Shown here in pieces: positions 25,383 to 34,502 of a stretch of 50,542 nucleotides of DNA (position 1 is its first letter; the number at the start of each line of letters is the position of its first letter). Origin of the DNA: Gammaproteobacteria bacterium. Its GTDB lineage: Bacteria > Pseudomonadota > Gammaproteobacteria > Pseudomonadales > Halieaceae. The stretch spans positions 1 through 50,542 of the forward strand of contig JAUICG010000031.1 in the NCBI GenBank assembly GCA_030427485.1. Reading direction: 5' to 3'. The position numbers were made by a program, and so were the translations under genes. Below the pieces are notes generated by a model, which worked only from the letters and a program-made list of their open reading frames with translations, ran no database searches and was not told the DNA's origin.

Positions 25383-25874
25383 ATGTCGCCTGGAGGCTTG
25401 ATTTATAGTGTTTTTGTCGCGTTACGGTACATGCTGGGGGCTTTGCGTTCTGGCTTGACGGGTGTCAGAACGTCAGTGAGGCCGTGGAATACCCGACTCG
25501 TTGATACGGTGTTGCGGCTGTTGAGCCAGTTCGTCGCCCCGGGATCGGAAACTGAATGTCTACTCATACTGGACGTCCTGGTGGCTGTCCCAACTCTTCC
25601 AGTGGGACCGATCCTGTGGCGTACTGTGACATCAACTGATGGATTGCACATCCGGGAGCGCCTGCTATCGCTAATTAACGATAACGGGCGTGCTCGTCGA
25701 TTCTTGAATGTCAGCGAAAATGTCAGTTTCCCCGGGCATACGATTACGATTTTGCAGCCCGGTATACCAGTTCTGATCGCCATCGAGGTCAGCCTGCTGG
25801 CATCCCGCAAGCGGCTCAGGGAGCGTCAATGTCATTCCCTGAACTCTGTGCATAAAATTAATTTATTATGTTAA
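25383..25874 (+). CDS. Unrecognised open reading frame between dif and an inverted dif-like site
   Basis: 163 residues if it starts at the ATG at 25383 (an in-frame start at 25227 would run through dif). The N-terminal third is hydrophobic (GGLIYSVFVALRYMLGAL), the middle has LLILDVLVAVPTLPVGPILW, and the end is basic. I recognise no family. Its stop codon lies inside the second XerD-like arm. Codon use is less GC-biased at third positions than neighbouring genes and there is no clear ribosome site. An opposite-strand frame at 25403-25810 is equally open, so this may be non-coding. Recorded because it is the only content of a segment bounded by two dif-like sites. Confidence 0.25.
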   Translation: MSPGGLIYSVFVALRYMLGALRSGLTGVRTSVRPWNTRLVDTVLRLLSQFVAPGSETECLLILDVLVAVPTLPVGPILWRTVTSTDGLHIRERLLSLINDNGRARRFLNVSENVSFPGHTITILQPGIPVLIAIEVSLLASRKRLRERQCHSLNSVHKINLLC

Positions 25875-25876
25875 AT
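25845..25876 (+). other. Second, imperfect dif-like site in inverted orientation
   Basis: A perfect XerD arm TTATGTTAAAT (25866-25876) is preceded by a XerC-like TCTGTGCATAA (25845-25855), but separated by 10 bases instead of 6. It faces the opposite way from the dif site at 25328, and the two share a 14-bp perfect inverted repeat (25327-25340 and 25864-25877). With the abnormal spacing it may be a decayed or one-armed site. From 25878 to 26020 I see nothing else. Confidence 0.5.
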
Positions 25877-26020
25877 ATTGTGGCGTTTAAATCTGTGCAA
25901 ATTATTGCAACATGCAAGATAGACTGAATAAACCGGATTCGCTGGTGATCACACAGCGTTGGCATGCTGTAAGGAGGGTTTTGCCTGGCCCTCAACCACT
26001 GCCCCGGCTTCCGTACCGCT

Positions 26021-27214
26021 TCATTTACTCTCTGTGGCTAATTCGAGTTCCTGCACAGCCGGACGCCGCCTGCGCAGCGTTCTGGCGGGAATCATACTGC
26101 GCATTGCTTCCAGCTTGCCGAAGCATAGCAGTTTGTCGCCCGCCTCCAGGACCCGCTCTGCGCGCGGATTGGGAATTACTTTGGCGCCACGGTACAGCGT
26201 CAGTACATTGACATCGCTCTCCGCGAGGCCGGTTTCGTTAATTTTCTGGCCGACAAACCTGGAGCCATCCGGCACATAGATTTCGCTGACGCCGTAACCC
26301 TTGCTGACGGTAAGTCTCTGCCGGACATCGATCTCGGGAAAATCCACCTGGGCGGCTATGTACTCGATTACCGCGCCTGCCACGTCGAGACCGGTCGCGG
26401 TCTCGATGCCTTCCAGGCCAGGCGATGAGTTGACCTCCATTACCTGTGGCCCGCTTTTTCCCTCCAGCATATCGACCCCGGCCACCTGCAACCCCAAAAT
26501 CTGCGTACAGCGCACGGCCGTCTCGCGGTACTCTTCACTCAGCTCGACCGGTTCAGCGATTCCGCCGCGATGCACATTGCTGCGAAATTCCTGGCCCTGG
26601 GCCACGCGCCTCATCGCCGCCACCACACGATCGCCGACGACGAACGCACGAATATCACGACCTTTGCTCTCCGCAACAAATTTCTGGATCAATACATTCT
26701 GTTTCTGGCTCTGCAGCAGTTCAACGATACCCTCCGCTGTTTTCACCGATTCGGCCAGCAGAACCCCGATGCCCTGCGTACCCTCTATCAACTTGATGAC
26801 GACGGGCGCACCCCCTACCCTCTCAATTGCCGGGAGCACATCCTTTCTGTCGCGTACAAACGTGGTGCGGGGAATCCCGACATGGTGACGGCTGAGTATC
26901 TGCAGGCTGCGTAGCTTGTCCCGGGAGTTGGTAATGCCGTGCGCGGTATTTGCGCAAAAAACATCCATTTCCTGAAATTGCCTGACCACCGCGGTGCCGT
27001 AATAGGTGATGGATGCGCCGATTCGCGGCAGTACTGCATCGTAGTGCACCAACTGTTTCTGCCGATAATAGAGGTCTGGAGATCCCCTATCCAGGTCGAT
27101 GGCAAACTTCAGCGTATTCAGCACGCTCACCTGGTGGTCGCGCTGTAGTGCGGCCTCCTTCAGTCGGCGCGTACTGTAGGCGTCGGGTGAGCAGGACAAG
27201 ATAGCGAGTTTCAT
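26021..27214 (-). CDS. RimK-like ATP-grasp ligase with C-terminal RCK_C domain
   Basis: 397 residues; RimK itself is about 300. The N-terminal region MKLAILSCSPDAYSTRRLKEA and PRIGASITYYGTAVVRQF are RimK-type. The ATP-grasp fold (about 95-290) includes VVIKLIEGTQGIGVLLAES, KGRDIRAFVVGDRVVAAMRR and the metal-binding VMEVNSSPGLEGIE. RimK adds Glu residues to ribosomal protein S6. Residues about 305-378 (YVPDGSRFVGQKINETGL through AGDKLLCFGKLEAM) match the TrkA-C/RCK_C ligand-sensing fold, an extra regulatory module. It lies downstream of an antiporter, an aspartoacylase-family gene and a RimB-type protease gene on the same strand. Confidence 0.88.
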   Translation of the reverse strand: MKLAILSCSPDAYSTRRLKEAALQRDHQVSVLNTLKFAIDLDRGSPDLYYRQKQLVHYDAVLPRIGASITYYGTAVVRQFQEMDVFCANTAHGITNSRDKLRSLQILSRHHVGIPRTTFVRDRKDVLPAIERVGGAPVVIKLIEGTQGIGVLLAESVKTAEGIVELLQSQKQNVLIQKFVAESKGRDIRAFVVGDRVVAAMRRVAQGQEFRSNVHRGGIAEPVELSEEYRETAVRCTQILGLQVAGVDMLEGKSGPQVMEVNSSPGLEGIETATGLDVAGAVIEYIAAQVDFPEIDVRQRLTVSKGYGVSEIYVPDGSRFVGQKINETGLAESDVNVLTLYRGAKVIPNPRAERVLEAGDKLLCFGKLEAMRSMIPARTLRRRRPAVQELELATESK

Positions 27215-27316
27215 TGTGGATACCTCTGGGCTTTTATCGTGTGACGGCGGAGCGAGCGCATTCTAAAGGCTCTGTTCGCGTCTTCAAAGCATGGTGACAG
27301 ATGCACCGCAAATAAT

Positions 27317-28294
27317 CTACGCGATGGCCCTCATGACCATGTATCCCAGATAGCCGGCTAACAGCGCCGCCGCGATCATCCGGCTCATGGTTGCGCGACC
27401 GTAGAAAAATACCACCAGAAGAACGGTTGTGAATGCCAGTGTCAACAAAATGTCGACCACACCCCCATCGGGAATTGGCAGTGGCCTGATCAGGGCGCTG
27501 ACGGGCAGCACAAACAGGCAATTGAAGATATTCGAGCCGATCACATTGCCCACGCACAGGTCGGATTCGTTCTTGAACGCGGCGATAATGGACGTGACCA
27601 GTTCCGGCAAACTGGTGCCGATTGCCACCACTATCATGCCGATGACCACCGGCGAGAGACCTGAAAGTTCTGCAAGTCTTGCACCCTGAGAGATGGTGAG
27701 ATGACCGCCGCCTGCCAGGGCAAGCACGCCAAAGATCACATAGACCCAGTCTGCGCGAAAACCGGCAAGTAGCTGCGGGGGAATCATCGTCTTGATTTCC
27801 TGCATATTGGCGATAAGCGGGTCCTCGCGCTGAACCAGTACATCCGTAATCGTCAGGTAAAGAAAAATACTGAACAACAGCAGGAGTATTATTGCGTCGG
27901 AGCGGGTAATTACCGCTGCGGTGCCGACGAGCGTCTGGTCCAGTGTCATCACCAGCAATACGGTGGATCCCAACAGCAGCAATGGTAACTCGCGCCGCAC
28001 GATCTGCCCCTCGATGCGCATGGGTTTGATCAGGGCCGCCATGCATAACACCAGCCCGAGATTGGCCAGATTGGAGCCCACGACATTGCCGAACGCCAGT
28101 TCTGTCTCGTGGCTGATGGCGCCGATAACGTTGACGACAAGCTCGGGAGCACTGGTGCCAAACGCCACCACGGTGAGACCGACGAGTAACGGGGATACGC
28201 CGTGTCGACTGGCGACTCCCGAGGCGCCCCGTACCAGCGCAGTCCCGCCCAGAAGCAGCAGCGCCAGCCCTAAAACCAGCAAAAAGAAAGTCAC
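27317..28294 (-). CDS. Calcium/sodium antiporter (CaxA/YrbG family)
   Basis: 325 residues, about ten hydrophobic helices in two inverted repeats. The alpha-repeat motifs are visible: VAFGTSAPELVVNVIGAI with ELAFGNVVGSNLANLGLVL in the first half, and VAIGTSLPELVTSIIAAF with DLCVGNVIGSNIFNCLFVL in the second. These are the ion-binding repeats of Ca2+/cation antiporters. It is probably an inner-membrane K+-independent Na+/Ca2+ exchanger like YrbG. It sits between an aspartoacylase-family gene and the RimK-like gene, all leftward. Confidence 0.93.
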   Translation of the reverse strand: MTFFLLVLGLALLLLGGTALVRGASGVASRHGVSPLLVGLTVVAFGTSAPELVVNVIGAISHETELAFGNVVGSNLANLGLVLCMAALIKPMRIEGQIVRRELPLLLLGSTVLLVMTLDQTLVGTAAVITRSDAIILLLLFSIFLYLTITDVLVQREDPLIANMQEIKTMIPPQLLAGFRADWVYVIFGVLALAGGGHLTISQGARLAELSGLSPVVIGMIVVAIGTSLPELVTSIIAAFKNESDLCVGNVIGSNIFNCLFVLPVSALIRPLPIPDGGVVDILLTLAFTTVLLVVFFYGRATMSRMIAAALLAGYLGYMVMRAIA

Positions 28295-28336
28295 TACACG
28301 TCTACCTTGGTTCTTCGAATTCTCATGGTAACAAGA

Positions 28337-29407
28337 TTAGATAATTGGTGCATTGCTCGCATCCCCCGAAACCAGTGTATGGTCAACGGGCTGGAGTTCT
28401 TCCTGGAATTGCTCAACTTCCCTTTCCACTGCAGCGACATTTCGTCCATACAGTGCCACGTGAAAAGTCGCATCACCCTCGTAGACCAGGGGCAGATTCG
28501 TCCTCCCAATGACAATGCCGTCGTTGGGCGCGGTCATCGGCGTCTCGCTGGAACCGAGGGGATCCGCCACCATGGCGATAACCTGGCCGGCCGTGACCTT
28601 GGCGCCCAGAGGTACCAGGGTACGCAGTACACCGCTCTCCGGCGCGCGCAGCCAGCTGGTTTGGTAGCTGATAACGGGTGGCGCGGGTGTTTTTCGCCGG
28701 GTCGATGATTTCAGCATACCGATACTGCGCATCACATTTACGATGCCCTTCACACCTGCCCGTATATACAATTCCTCGAAGCGCAGGGCCTCCCCGGCCT
28801 CGTAGAGGATGACCGGAATCCCCGCTTCCTGCGCCGAACCGCGCAGCGAGCCATCCCGCAATTTCGCGTCGATTGCCAAGGGCACACCAAAGGCTTCCGT
28901 CATGGCCAGGCTATCCGGGTTGTCGAGATCGGCGCGAATCTGAGGAAAGTTTGACCGGTGCCGCGAACCCGTGTGCAGATCAATACCATGCGTGGATTTC
29001 AGCACGATTTCCTGGTGGAAGGTATGCGCGACCCGGCCCGTCAATGAGCCTTTCGCAGAACCCGGAAACGAGCGGTTGAGATCGCGCCCATCGGGGAGGT
29101 ATCGCGTGTGGTTGGCAAAGCCATAGACATTGACGATGGGTATGGCCAGGATGGTCCCGCGCATGTTTTTCAACGCTTTCTGTCGCAGCAACCTGCGAAT
29201 GATTTCGACGCCATTGATTTCATCGCCGTGGATTGCGGCGCTGATGAACAGCGTCGGCCCGGGGAGCTTGCTGCGAATCACCTGTACGGAAATCGACAGG
29301 TTGTCGTTGGTGTACATCGGTGCCAGAGGAATTTCGACAACGGTGCTCTCGCCGGGCGCTATACTCACGCCGCCAATGGACAGTTCGGGTAGTGTCAGTT
29401 TCGCCAC
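28337..29407 (-). CDS. Succinylglutamate desuccinylase/aspartoacylase family protein
   Basis: 356 residues of the M14-related zinc amidohydrolase family. Zinc ligands are in AAIHGDEINGVEIIRR (His and Glu near 57-62) and the later His in GIDLHTGSRHRSNFPQIRADL near 142. The catalytic Glu is probably in ILYEAGEALRFEE near 205. The C-terminal third is the beta-barrel-like domain seen in AstE/aspartoacylase-type proteins (KVTAGQVIAMVADPLG). It removes an acyl group from an N-acyl amino acid or, by context, trims a Glu-modified product of the RimK-like ligase; the latter is inference. 17 bases follow the RimB-type gene. Confidence 0.87.
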   Translation of the reverse strand: MAKLTLPELSIGGVSIAPGESTVVEIPLAPMYTNDNLSISVQVIRSKLPGPTLFISAAIHGDEINGVEIIRRLLRQKALKNMRGTILAIPIVNVYGFANHTRYLPDGRDLNRSFPGSAKGSLTGRVAHTFHQEIVLKSTHGIDLHTGSRHRSNFPQIRADLDNPDSLAMTEAFGVPLAIDAKLRDGSLRGSAQEAGIPVILYEAGEALRFEELYIRAGVKGIVNVMRSIGMLKSSTRRKTPAPPVISYQTSWLRAPESGVLRTLVPLGAKVTAGQVIAMVADPLGSSETPMTAPNDGIVIGRTNLPLVYEGDATFHVALYGRNVAAVEREVEQFQEELQPVDHTLVSGDASNAPII

Positions 29408-29424
29408 GTGGAAGCCAGGCCTCT

Positions 29425-29865
29425 TTACAGATTTTTACGGTTGCCCTGCAGATAGGACTTCCCCGGGTGGATCACATAGTTTGCCCGCAGCGCCGTACGC
29501 CCCAGCAGCACCCTGAACAGCATGCTGTCACGATCCGTCAGCGTTACTTCGGCCCGTATGGTGTCTTCCCCGATGCTGATCGGGGTTTCGATTACGTAGC
29601 GCATTTCTTCGTGCCCTCCGGAATCCCGCACCAGGCGTTGGTCCTTGACCGGCGCTTCGGACTCAACGATGGTCTCGGTATCGCCCTGTACCGGATGGAT
29701 GGCAAATCGAACCCACTGTTGCTCGCCCCGTGTAAAGGGCTCCACGCGGAACGCATGAAGAGCACTGGTTCGCGCGCCCGTATCGATTTTGGCTTTTACC
29801 CGGGAAATATTCAGTTCGGGGAAACCTATCCATTCTCGCCATCCGAGGGGTTTCTTCGCACTCAT
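29425..29865 (-). CDS. RimB-type retropepsin-like protease (PF05618)
   Basis: 146 residues. The family signature is KAKIDTGARTSALHA near 24-38, with the aspartic-protease-like D-T-G-A motif. LLGRTALRANYVIHPGKSYL closes the domain. This family, once annotated as ATP-dependent zinc protease, includes RimB, which cleaves the poly-Glu tail that RimK adds to ribosomal protein S6. The start at 29865 has GGAG upstream and the conserved domain follows; an in-frame start at 29970 would overlap ptsP. It lies 34 bases downstream of ptsP and may be co-transcribed. Presence with a RimK-like gene in the same cluster supports a RimBK-like function. Confidence 0.85.
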   Translation of the reverse strand: MSAKKPLGWREWIGFPELNISRVKAKIDTGARTSALHAFRVEPFTRGEQQWVRFAIHPVQGDTETIVESEAPVKDQRLVRDSGGHEEMRYVIETPISIGEDTIRAEVTLTDRDSMLFRVLLGRTALRANYVIHPGKSYLQGNRKNL

Positions 29866-29899
29866 GAAGATTCGCTCCGGTCGTGATTCCAGCGTGCTG

Positions 29900-32143
29900 T
29901 CACCAGAGAATTTCTCCAGCCCCGAGCACATACAGGCGGTCCGCCACCAGTTTCCTGATTTGCCTGGCATCGTTGAGCATCAGCGCCTCCGATACAATCG
30001 AGCCGGCATTGTCGATGCTCAAACGTCTGAGCAGCCACTTTATTTTTGGCAACTGCGCCGCACTCATGCTCAGGGTTCGAACTCCCATCCCCAGCAATAG
30101 TACTACAGCGATCGGGTCGGACGACATTTCACCACACACGCTACACGGCAGTTGCGTGTTGCGGGCAATCTCGACCACGCGCGCAATCTCAAGCAGAACC
30201 GCCGGGTGGACGTGATCATAGGATGACGCCACCCTGGGGTTGTTTCTGTCCAGCGCGAGCAGGTACTGACTGAGGTCATTGGAGCCAATGGATATAAAAT
30301 CGAGGTAATCGCGCCAGGAGGCCAACTGTGATATCGCGGAAGGGACTTCCACCATGATGCCTACGGGCGGCCTGCGTACCTGTATCCCCTCCTCCGCCAA
30401 TTGCTGCAGGGCATCATTCAGCAGGGCGTGAAACTGTATGATCTCGGAGGTATTGCTCACCATGGGTAGCATGATGCGCAGGTTCTCCCGGCCCTCGGAG
30501 GCGCGCAGCATGGCGCGAACCTGGCTCATGAACAGCGAACTGTTGTCGAGACAGAAGCGAATTCCGCGCCAGCCCAACGCGGGGTTCTCTTCACGGATCG
30601 GGAAATACGGCAAGGGTTTATCGCCGCCAATGTCCAGCACCCGCATATGGACCGGTTTGCCGCCATAAGCTTCCAATATCTGCCGGTACACTGCCAACTG
30701 TTCATCTTCCGACGGAAATGTCTCGCTGACCATGAAGGGAATCTCGGTTCGGTAGAGCCCAAGACCTTCAGCCCCTGCCTGTAAACCGGGTGAAATATCG
30801 GCCAACAGGCCGCTGTTGGCATAGAGGCAGATATTTGTCCCGTCCACAGTTTGTGCAGGCAGGTCGCGCAGCCCCTGTAGCTCACCTTTCAGTTGCTGCT
30901 CGGCCTTGAGCAACTGCTCGTACTCCGCCAGTACCGGGGCCGTAGGTCGAACGATGACCCGTGCCGCGTTGCCATCCACCACTACCTCGTCGAGGTTATG
31001 TAAACCCCGAATTTCCCCGACGCCCATCACCGCGGGTACGCCCAGTGCATTGGCCAGCACTGCGGTATGTGAAAGATTCGAGCCCTGGAAGCACACGATT
31101 CCGGCGAGATACTCGGTCGGCACCCGTGCTATATCGGAAACACTCACCTGTGAGCCCACCAGTATCGTCCGGGTATTGGGCGGCTGCTCTTCGCCGCTGT
31201 CGGTTCGCAGGCCACGCCAGGCGCCGTAAAGTTTGTTGCCCAGGTGCCGGATGTCCTCATGCCGCGCACGCAGGTAGGGGTCGTCCATTGCGAGGAATAC
31301 GTCGGCATGTTGGTGAATGACCTTTTTCAGCGCGCCGGGCAGGTGATGACCGTCCTGTATCAGCTGGGCAACGCCATTGACCAGCGATGGATCGGACAGG
31401 AGCAGGCGATATGCGTCGAACACCGCGGCAACCTCCTGGGACAGCAACTCGCTGAGCCCGGACCGCTCGCGCTCTACGTCAGCGAGCACTGTCTCAACCA
31501 GGCGATGCCACTGTGCGAGCGTGGCCTCCCGGTCGTCGCACTGACCATCGGTAACGGAGTACAGATCGACATCGTCGCACAGACTCACCTGGCCTATGCC
31601 AATACCCGGCGCGCCCTTGATACCCGGCAGTATCGGCGCGATGTTCTGGTTTATCTCCTGCCAGATCGACTCCGTGGCGACAACCAGCGCCAACTGGCTG
31701 CCCAGCGTGACCAGCACGGCGGACTCCTCCGCGGAAAATTCGCGCTCTTCCTTGCTCTGCGCCACCAGCACGCCAATCACTATGCCGGATCTTACGATGG
31801 GCACACCGAAAAAGCTTCGGTACAGGTCCTCCCGCGTTTCCCTGATGCGATAAAAGGCCGGGTGCTGCGCTGCATTGGCGATATTGATCGGGTGTCGGGA
31901 CTGGGCAACCAGCCCCACGAGTCCCTTGCCCGCGGGAATCCGGACTCCGCCGACGGCGTCAGGGTTCAGCCCGTGACTGGCCAGAAGTGCCATATCGCCC
32001 CGTTCATCGGCCAGGTACAGGCTACATACATCGAGGCCCAGGTAACGCTGTATCGAATCGACAATCACAGATACCTGGGCCGAGGGTGAGTCCGCGTCGG
32101 CGGCAGCTTGTACGATACGCGTTAGGTCCAGGACGACGGACAT
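29900..32143 (-). CDS. ptsP: PtsP, nitrogen-PTS phosphoenolpyruvate-protein phosphotransferase
   Basis: 747 residues, the normal size for EI-Ntr. A GAF sensor domain covers about 16-155 and the enzyme I N-terminal domain about 170-300. The phospho-histidine domain has GSNLSHTAVLANALGVPAVMGV with the active His at 359. The C-terminal PEP-binding barrel shows EIPFMVSE, MRVLDIGGDKPLPYF and SIGSNDLSQYLLALDRNN, and the catalytic Cys in CSVCGEMSSDP. It transfers phosphate from PEP to NPr, linking carbon/nitrogen status to regulation. The start at 32143 is the conserved MSVVLDLTRIVQ; upstream in-frame sequence is not conserved. NPr and EIIA genes are not in the window. Confidence 0.95.
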   Translation of the reverse strand: MSVVLDLTRIVQAAADADSPSAQVSVIVDSIQRYLGLDVCSLYLADERGDMALLASHGLNPDAVGGVRIPAGKGLVGLVAQSRHPINIANAAQHPAFYRIRETREDLYRSFFGVPIVRSGIVIGVLVAQSKEEREFSAEESAVLVTLGSQLALVVATESIWQEINQNIAPILPGIKGAPGIGIGQVSLCDDVDLYSVTDGQCDDREATLAQWHRLVETVLADVERERSGLSELLSQEVAAVFDAYRLLLSDPSLVNGVAQLIQDGHHLPGALKKVIHQHADVFLAMDDPYLRARHEDIRHLGNKLYGAWRGLRTDSGEEQPPNTRTILVGSQVSVSDIARVPTEYLAGIVCFQGSNLSHTAVLANALGVPAVMGVGEIRGLHNLDEVVVDGNAARVIVRPTAPVLAEYEQLLKAEQQLKGELQGLRDLPAQTVDGTNICLYANSGLLADISPGLQAGAEGLGLYRTEIPFMVSETFPSEDEQLAVYRQILEAYGGKPVHMRVLDIGGDKPLPYFPIREENPALGWRGIRFCLDNSSLFMSQVRAMLRASEGRENLRIMLPMVSNTSEIIQFHALLNDALQQLAEEGIQVRRPPVGIMVEVPSAISQLASWRDYLDFISIGSNDLSQYLLALDRNNPRVASSYDHVHPAVLLEIARVVEIARNTQLPCSVCGEMSSDPIAVVLLLGMGVRTLSMSAAQLPKIKWLLRRLSIDNAGSIVSEALMLNDARQIRKLVADRLYVLGAGEILW

Positions 32144-32361
32144 ATTCCTACTCTTACCCCGTGCGGACCCTCCGCTGCGGGCTCGCGGCTGCGTTGCTGA
32201 AAGTTGCGCGAATGCTCTCACGCATTGGAATACGCGGACTGTCGGTTCGGAAGCGTCTGTCCGCTTGCGTGTCAACGGCCAAGTAACTAGGCTAGTAAAA
32301 CATTCTGCGGACAAACGCCAAATACTGTTACCGACACCGGTATACCTGGAGAATATAACAC

Positions 32362-33327
32362 ATGATCAGGGCGCTATTACTATCTGCCGACGGACACTAC
32401 CGTGAGGGTGACCAGCATCTTGTGGCCGCATGGCGGGAGCAGGCGGACAATATACTCTGGCTGGATATCCAGGCCGAGATAAACCCCGAGATTCGTGGAC
32501 TGCTGCAAAGTCTCGGATGCAATGAACTGGCTATCAAGGATGCTTCCCGAACGCGCCACCCACCCAAAGTGGAGAACTTCGATAGCAACAGCTTCATCCT
32601 GTTTCGCGGAATCAGCGAACTCGACGACTCCCTCACACACGTGCCCCAGCAGCTGGCCATTTGGGTGGGGCGAAACTACCTGATCACGGTGCATCGCGGC
32701 ACTTCGGTCAGTGTTGAGCAACTGCTGGAGCGCGTCGTACCTGAAAACCTGTTGCACTCACCCGCTGAACTCGCCCTGGGTCTCCTGCACTACGCGTCCG
32801 GGCGTTATCTTGCCAAACTGATGGCAGCGGAAGAGCGAATTGGCGAATTGGAAGACCAGCTGCTGGGCGAGCGCTCCAATGATGCGTTGAAAGAACTGGT
32901 CGCCTACCGTACACGCCTGCGAAAATTGCGTCGCATTTTCAATTACCACCAGCGGATGGCCGAGACCATCATGAATGACGGCTGTCCCACACTGGGTACC
33001 GGCGAGGCAGGCTCCCATGTGCGCCGCGATCTCTACGACCGGTGTGAACGACTGTCCAGCCTGTGCTCCCTCTACTACGAACTGTGCAGTGACCTTGTCG
33101 AAGGCTACATTTCCCTCAGTTCGCATCAGCTCAACAACACAATGAAAATCCTGACTATTATCACGGCGATCTTTGTGCCTATAACGTTCATCGCGGGTAT
33201 TTACGGGATGAACTTCGATAACATGCCGGAACTGCATCACGAGCACGGTTACTTTTTCGTGCTGGGCACCATTCTTACCGTGGCTGTCGCGATGATCGCA
33301 TTGTTCAAGAGAATACGCTGGCTCTGA
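32362..33327 (+). CDS. CorA-family divalent cation transporter (ZntB-like)
   Basis: 321 residues. A large soluble N-terminal domain is followed by two C-terminal helices: TIITAIFVPITFIAGIYGMNF, carrying the family GMN motif, and YFFVLGTILTVAVAMIALF. The loop after GMN is DNMPELHHEHGYF, which differs from the MPEL loop of CorA by added His residues and is closer to ZntB-like proteins. It therefore transports Mg2+, Co2+ or Zn2+; which one cannot be decided. It is divergent from ptsP across 218 bases and convergent with the sulfotransferase gene. Confidence 0.9.
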   Translation: MIRALLLSADGHYREGDQHLVAAWREQADNILWLDIQAEINPEIRGLLQSLGCNELAIKDASRTRHPPKVENFDSNSFILFRGISELDDSLTHVPQQLAIWVGRNYLITVHRGTSVSVEQLLERVVPENLLHSPAELALGLLHYASGRYLAKLMAAEERIGELEDQLLGERSNDALKELVAYRTRLRKLRRIFNYHQRMAETIMNDGCPTLGTGEAGSHVRRDLYDRCERLSSLCSLYYELCSDLVEGYISLSSHQLNNTMKILTIITAIFVPITFIAGIYGMNFDNMPELHHEHGYFFVLGTILTVAVAMIALFKRIRWL

Positions 33328-33335
33328 GGTGGGTT

Positions 33336-34502
33336 TCAATCGGAGATCGGCCAGCGCTTGTCCTCGGTATAGAACGCAAAGCGTTCCTCGATTAGCTCCC
33401 GTGTCAGGCCGAATTCCGCAAGATCATATTCATGCTTGCCGTGCTTGCCTTTCGGGTTGGCGTCCACGTGCGCCTGCATCGCCGCGCGCGATTGCTCGCT
33501 CAAGGGGAGATCGAAAGCGCGGTACACCTTTTCCACCACCGCCATCGGCTGGTCCACGAACTCGCGTTGCGAGCAGTCGACGAACAGTTCCTGCGGCAGC
33601 CCCGCGCGCTGCGCCAGACCCTGTTGCAACGACATGGCGTACCATTCCATAACCGCCCGGCCTGTTTCAGCGGCGTCAAGGTGACTGATATCGCCGGCAT
33701 ACATGCCCATCACCACCTTGTTCATGCTGTTGATGCTGGGAACGACCAGTAGCGGGTCGCGATGGCACCAGACGAATCGCGCGTCAGGAAACACCTTGAG
33801 AATGGCATCGATACCCCACATATGCGCCGGCGCTTTCAGCATCCACTGCTTTCCGGGGTTGCGCCAGTTGAGCATCTGCATCTGCCGCTTCTGGTAGGCG
33901 TACATGGGTTCGAGGTCGCGTTTCAGGAGCCAGCTGCGATAAGGCTCCAGCATGATTTCAAAGCCCAGCTGTACCCCGTCGAAAGCATAGGCGTGCAGCA
34001 GGACACACTCTTCCGGCGTATCGGCGTCGATGTAGTGAATCTTCGCGAACTCCGAGTTGCGCGTCTGCTCCAGCGCCTTGGCGAGAAAGGGGTAGCGTGG
34101 GTCCTCTTGACCCGGCTTGCTATCCGGCCAGGGATCGGGAAATTGCACCTCCCACTGCAGCAGCCCCCGGTTCTCGGGCGCGGCGACCAGCAGGTTCAGC
34201 AGGGCTGACGTGCCGGAACGCGGCAGGCCAGTGACAAAAACGGGTGCCCGGATTTCCTGCTCCGCGATTTCGGGAATCGCTTTGAAGGCGTTCTCACACT
34301 TCAGGCGCGTGGCCAGCAGCATGACGGCCCGGTCGCGGCAACGCTTGCGCCCCTCGGTATCCCTGATATTGCGATCATAGGTTTCCACGAGCGCCTCGAG
34401 GCCCTCGCGGAACGGCAGATCGCCAAAGTCGTCGAATCCGGTTTGGCCTTTGGCCTCCGCGATCAGTTCGTCGGCGTCGAAAGTCACGTCTTGACCGGTC
34501 AT
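33336..34502 (-). CDS. Sulfotransferase family protein
   Basis: 388 residues. The PAPS 5'-phosphosulfate-binding loop is FVTGLPRSGTSALLNLL near 89-105 and a 3'-phosphate motif is FVWCHRDPLLVVPSINSM near 255. It belongs to the bacterial sulfotransferase-3-like group often found in steroid- or lipid-degrading marine bacteria. It would transfer sulfate from PAPS to a hydroxyl; sat and cysC at 44.0-45.8 kb supply PAPS. The gene overlaps the DUF1214 gene start/stop by 4 bases, so the two are translationally coupled. Acceptor unknown. Confidence 0.88.
   Translation of the reverse strand: MTGQDVTFDADELIAEAKGQTGFDDFGDLPFREGLEALVETYDRNIRDTEGRKRCRDRAVMLLATRLKCENAFKAIPEIAEQEIRAPVFVTGLPRSGTSALLNLLVAAPENRGLLQWEVQFPDPWPDSKPGQEDPRYPFLAKALEQTRNSEFAKIHYIDADTPEECVLLHAYAFDGVQLGFEIMLEPYRSWLLKRDLEPMYAYQKRQMQMLNWRNPGKQWMLKAPAHMWGIDAILKVFPDARFVWCHRDPLLVVPSINSMNKVVMGMYAGDISHLDAAETGRAVMEWYAMSLQQGLAQRAGLPQELFVDCSQREFVDQPMAVVEKVYRAFDLPLSEQSRAAMQAHVDANPKGKHGKHEYDLAEFGLTRELIEERFAFYTEDKRWPISD

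Noticed and set aside
25403..25810. A 135-residue minus-strand frame in the terminus region
   Set aside because: No ribosome site, no recognisable fold, Ser/Arg/Thr-rich mirror of the opposite frame; not better supported than the plus-strand frame, which is itself doubtful.
32286..32296. ACTAG-G-CTAGT dyad between ptsP and the CorA-family gene
   Set aside because: Short arms, single copy, no second instance in the window; noted but not enough to call an operator.
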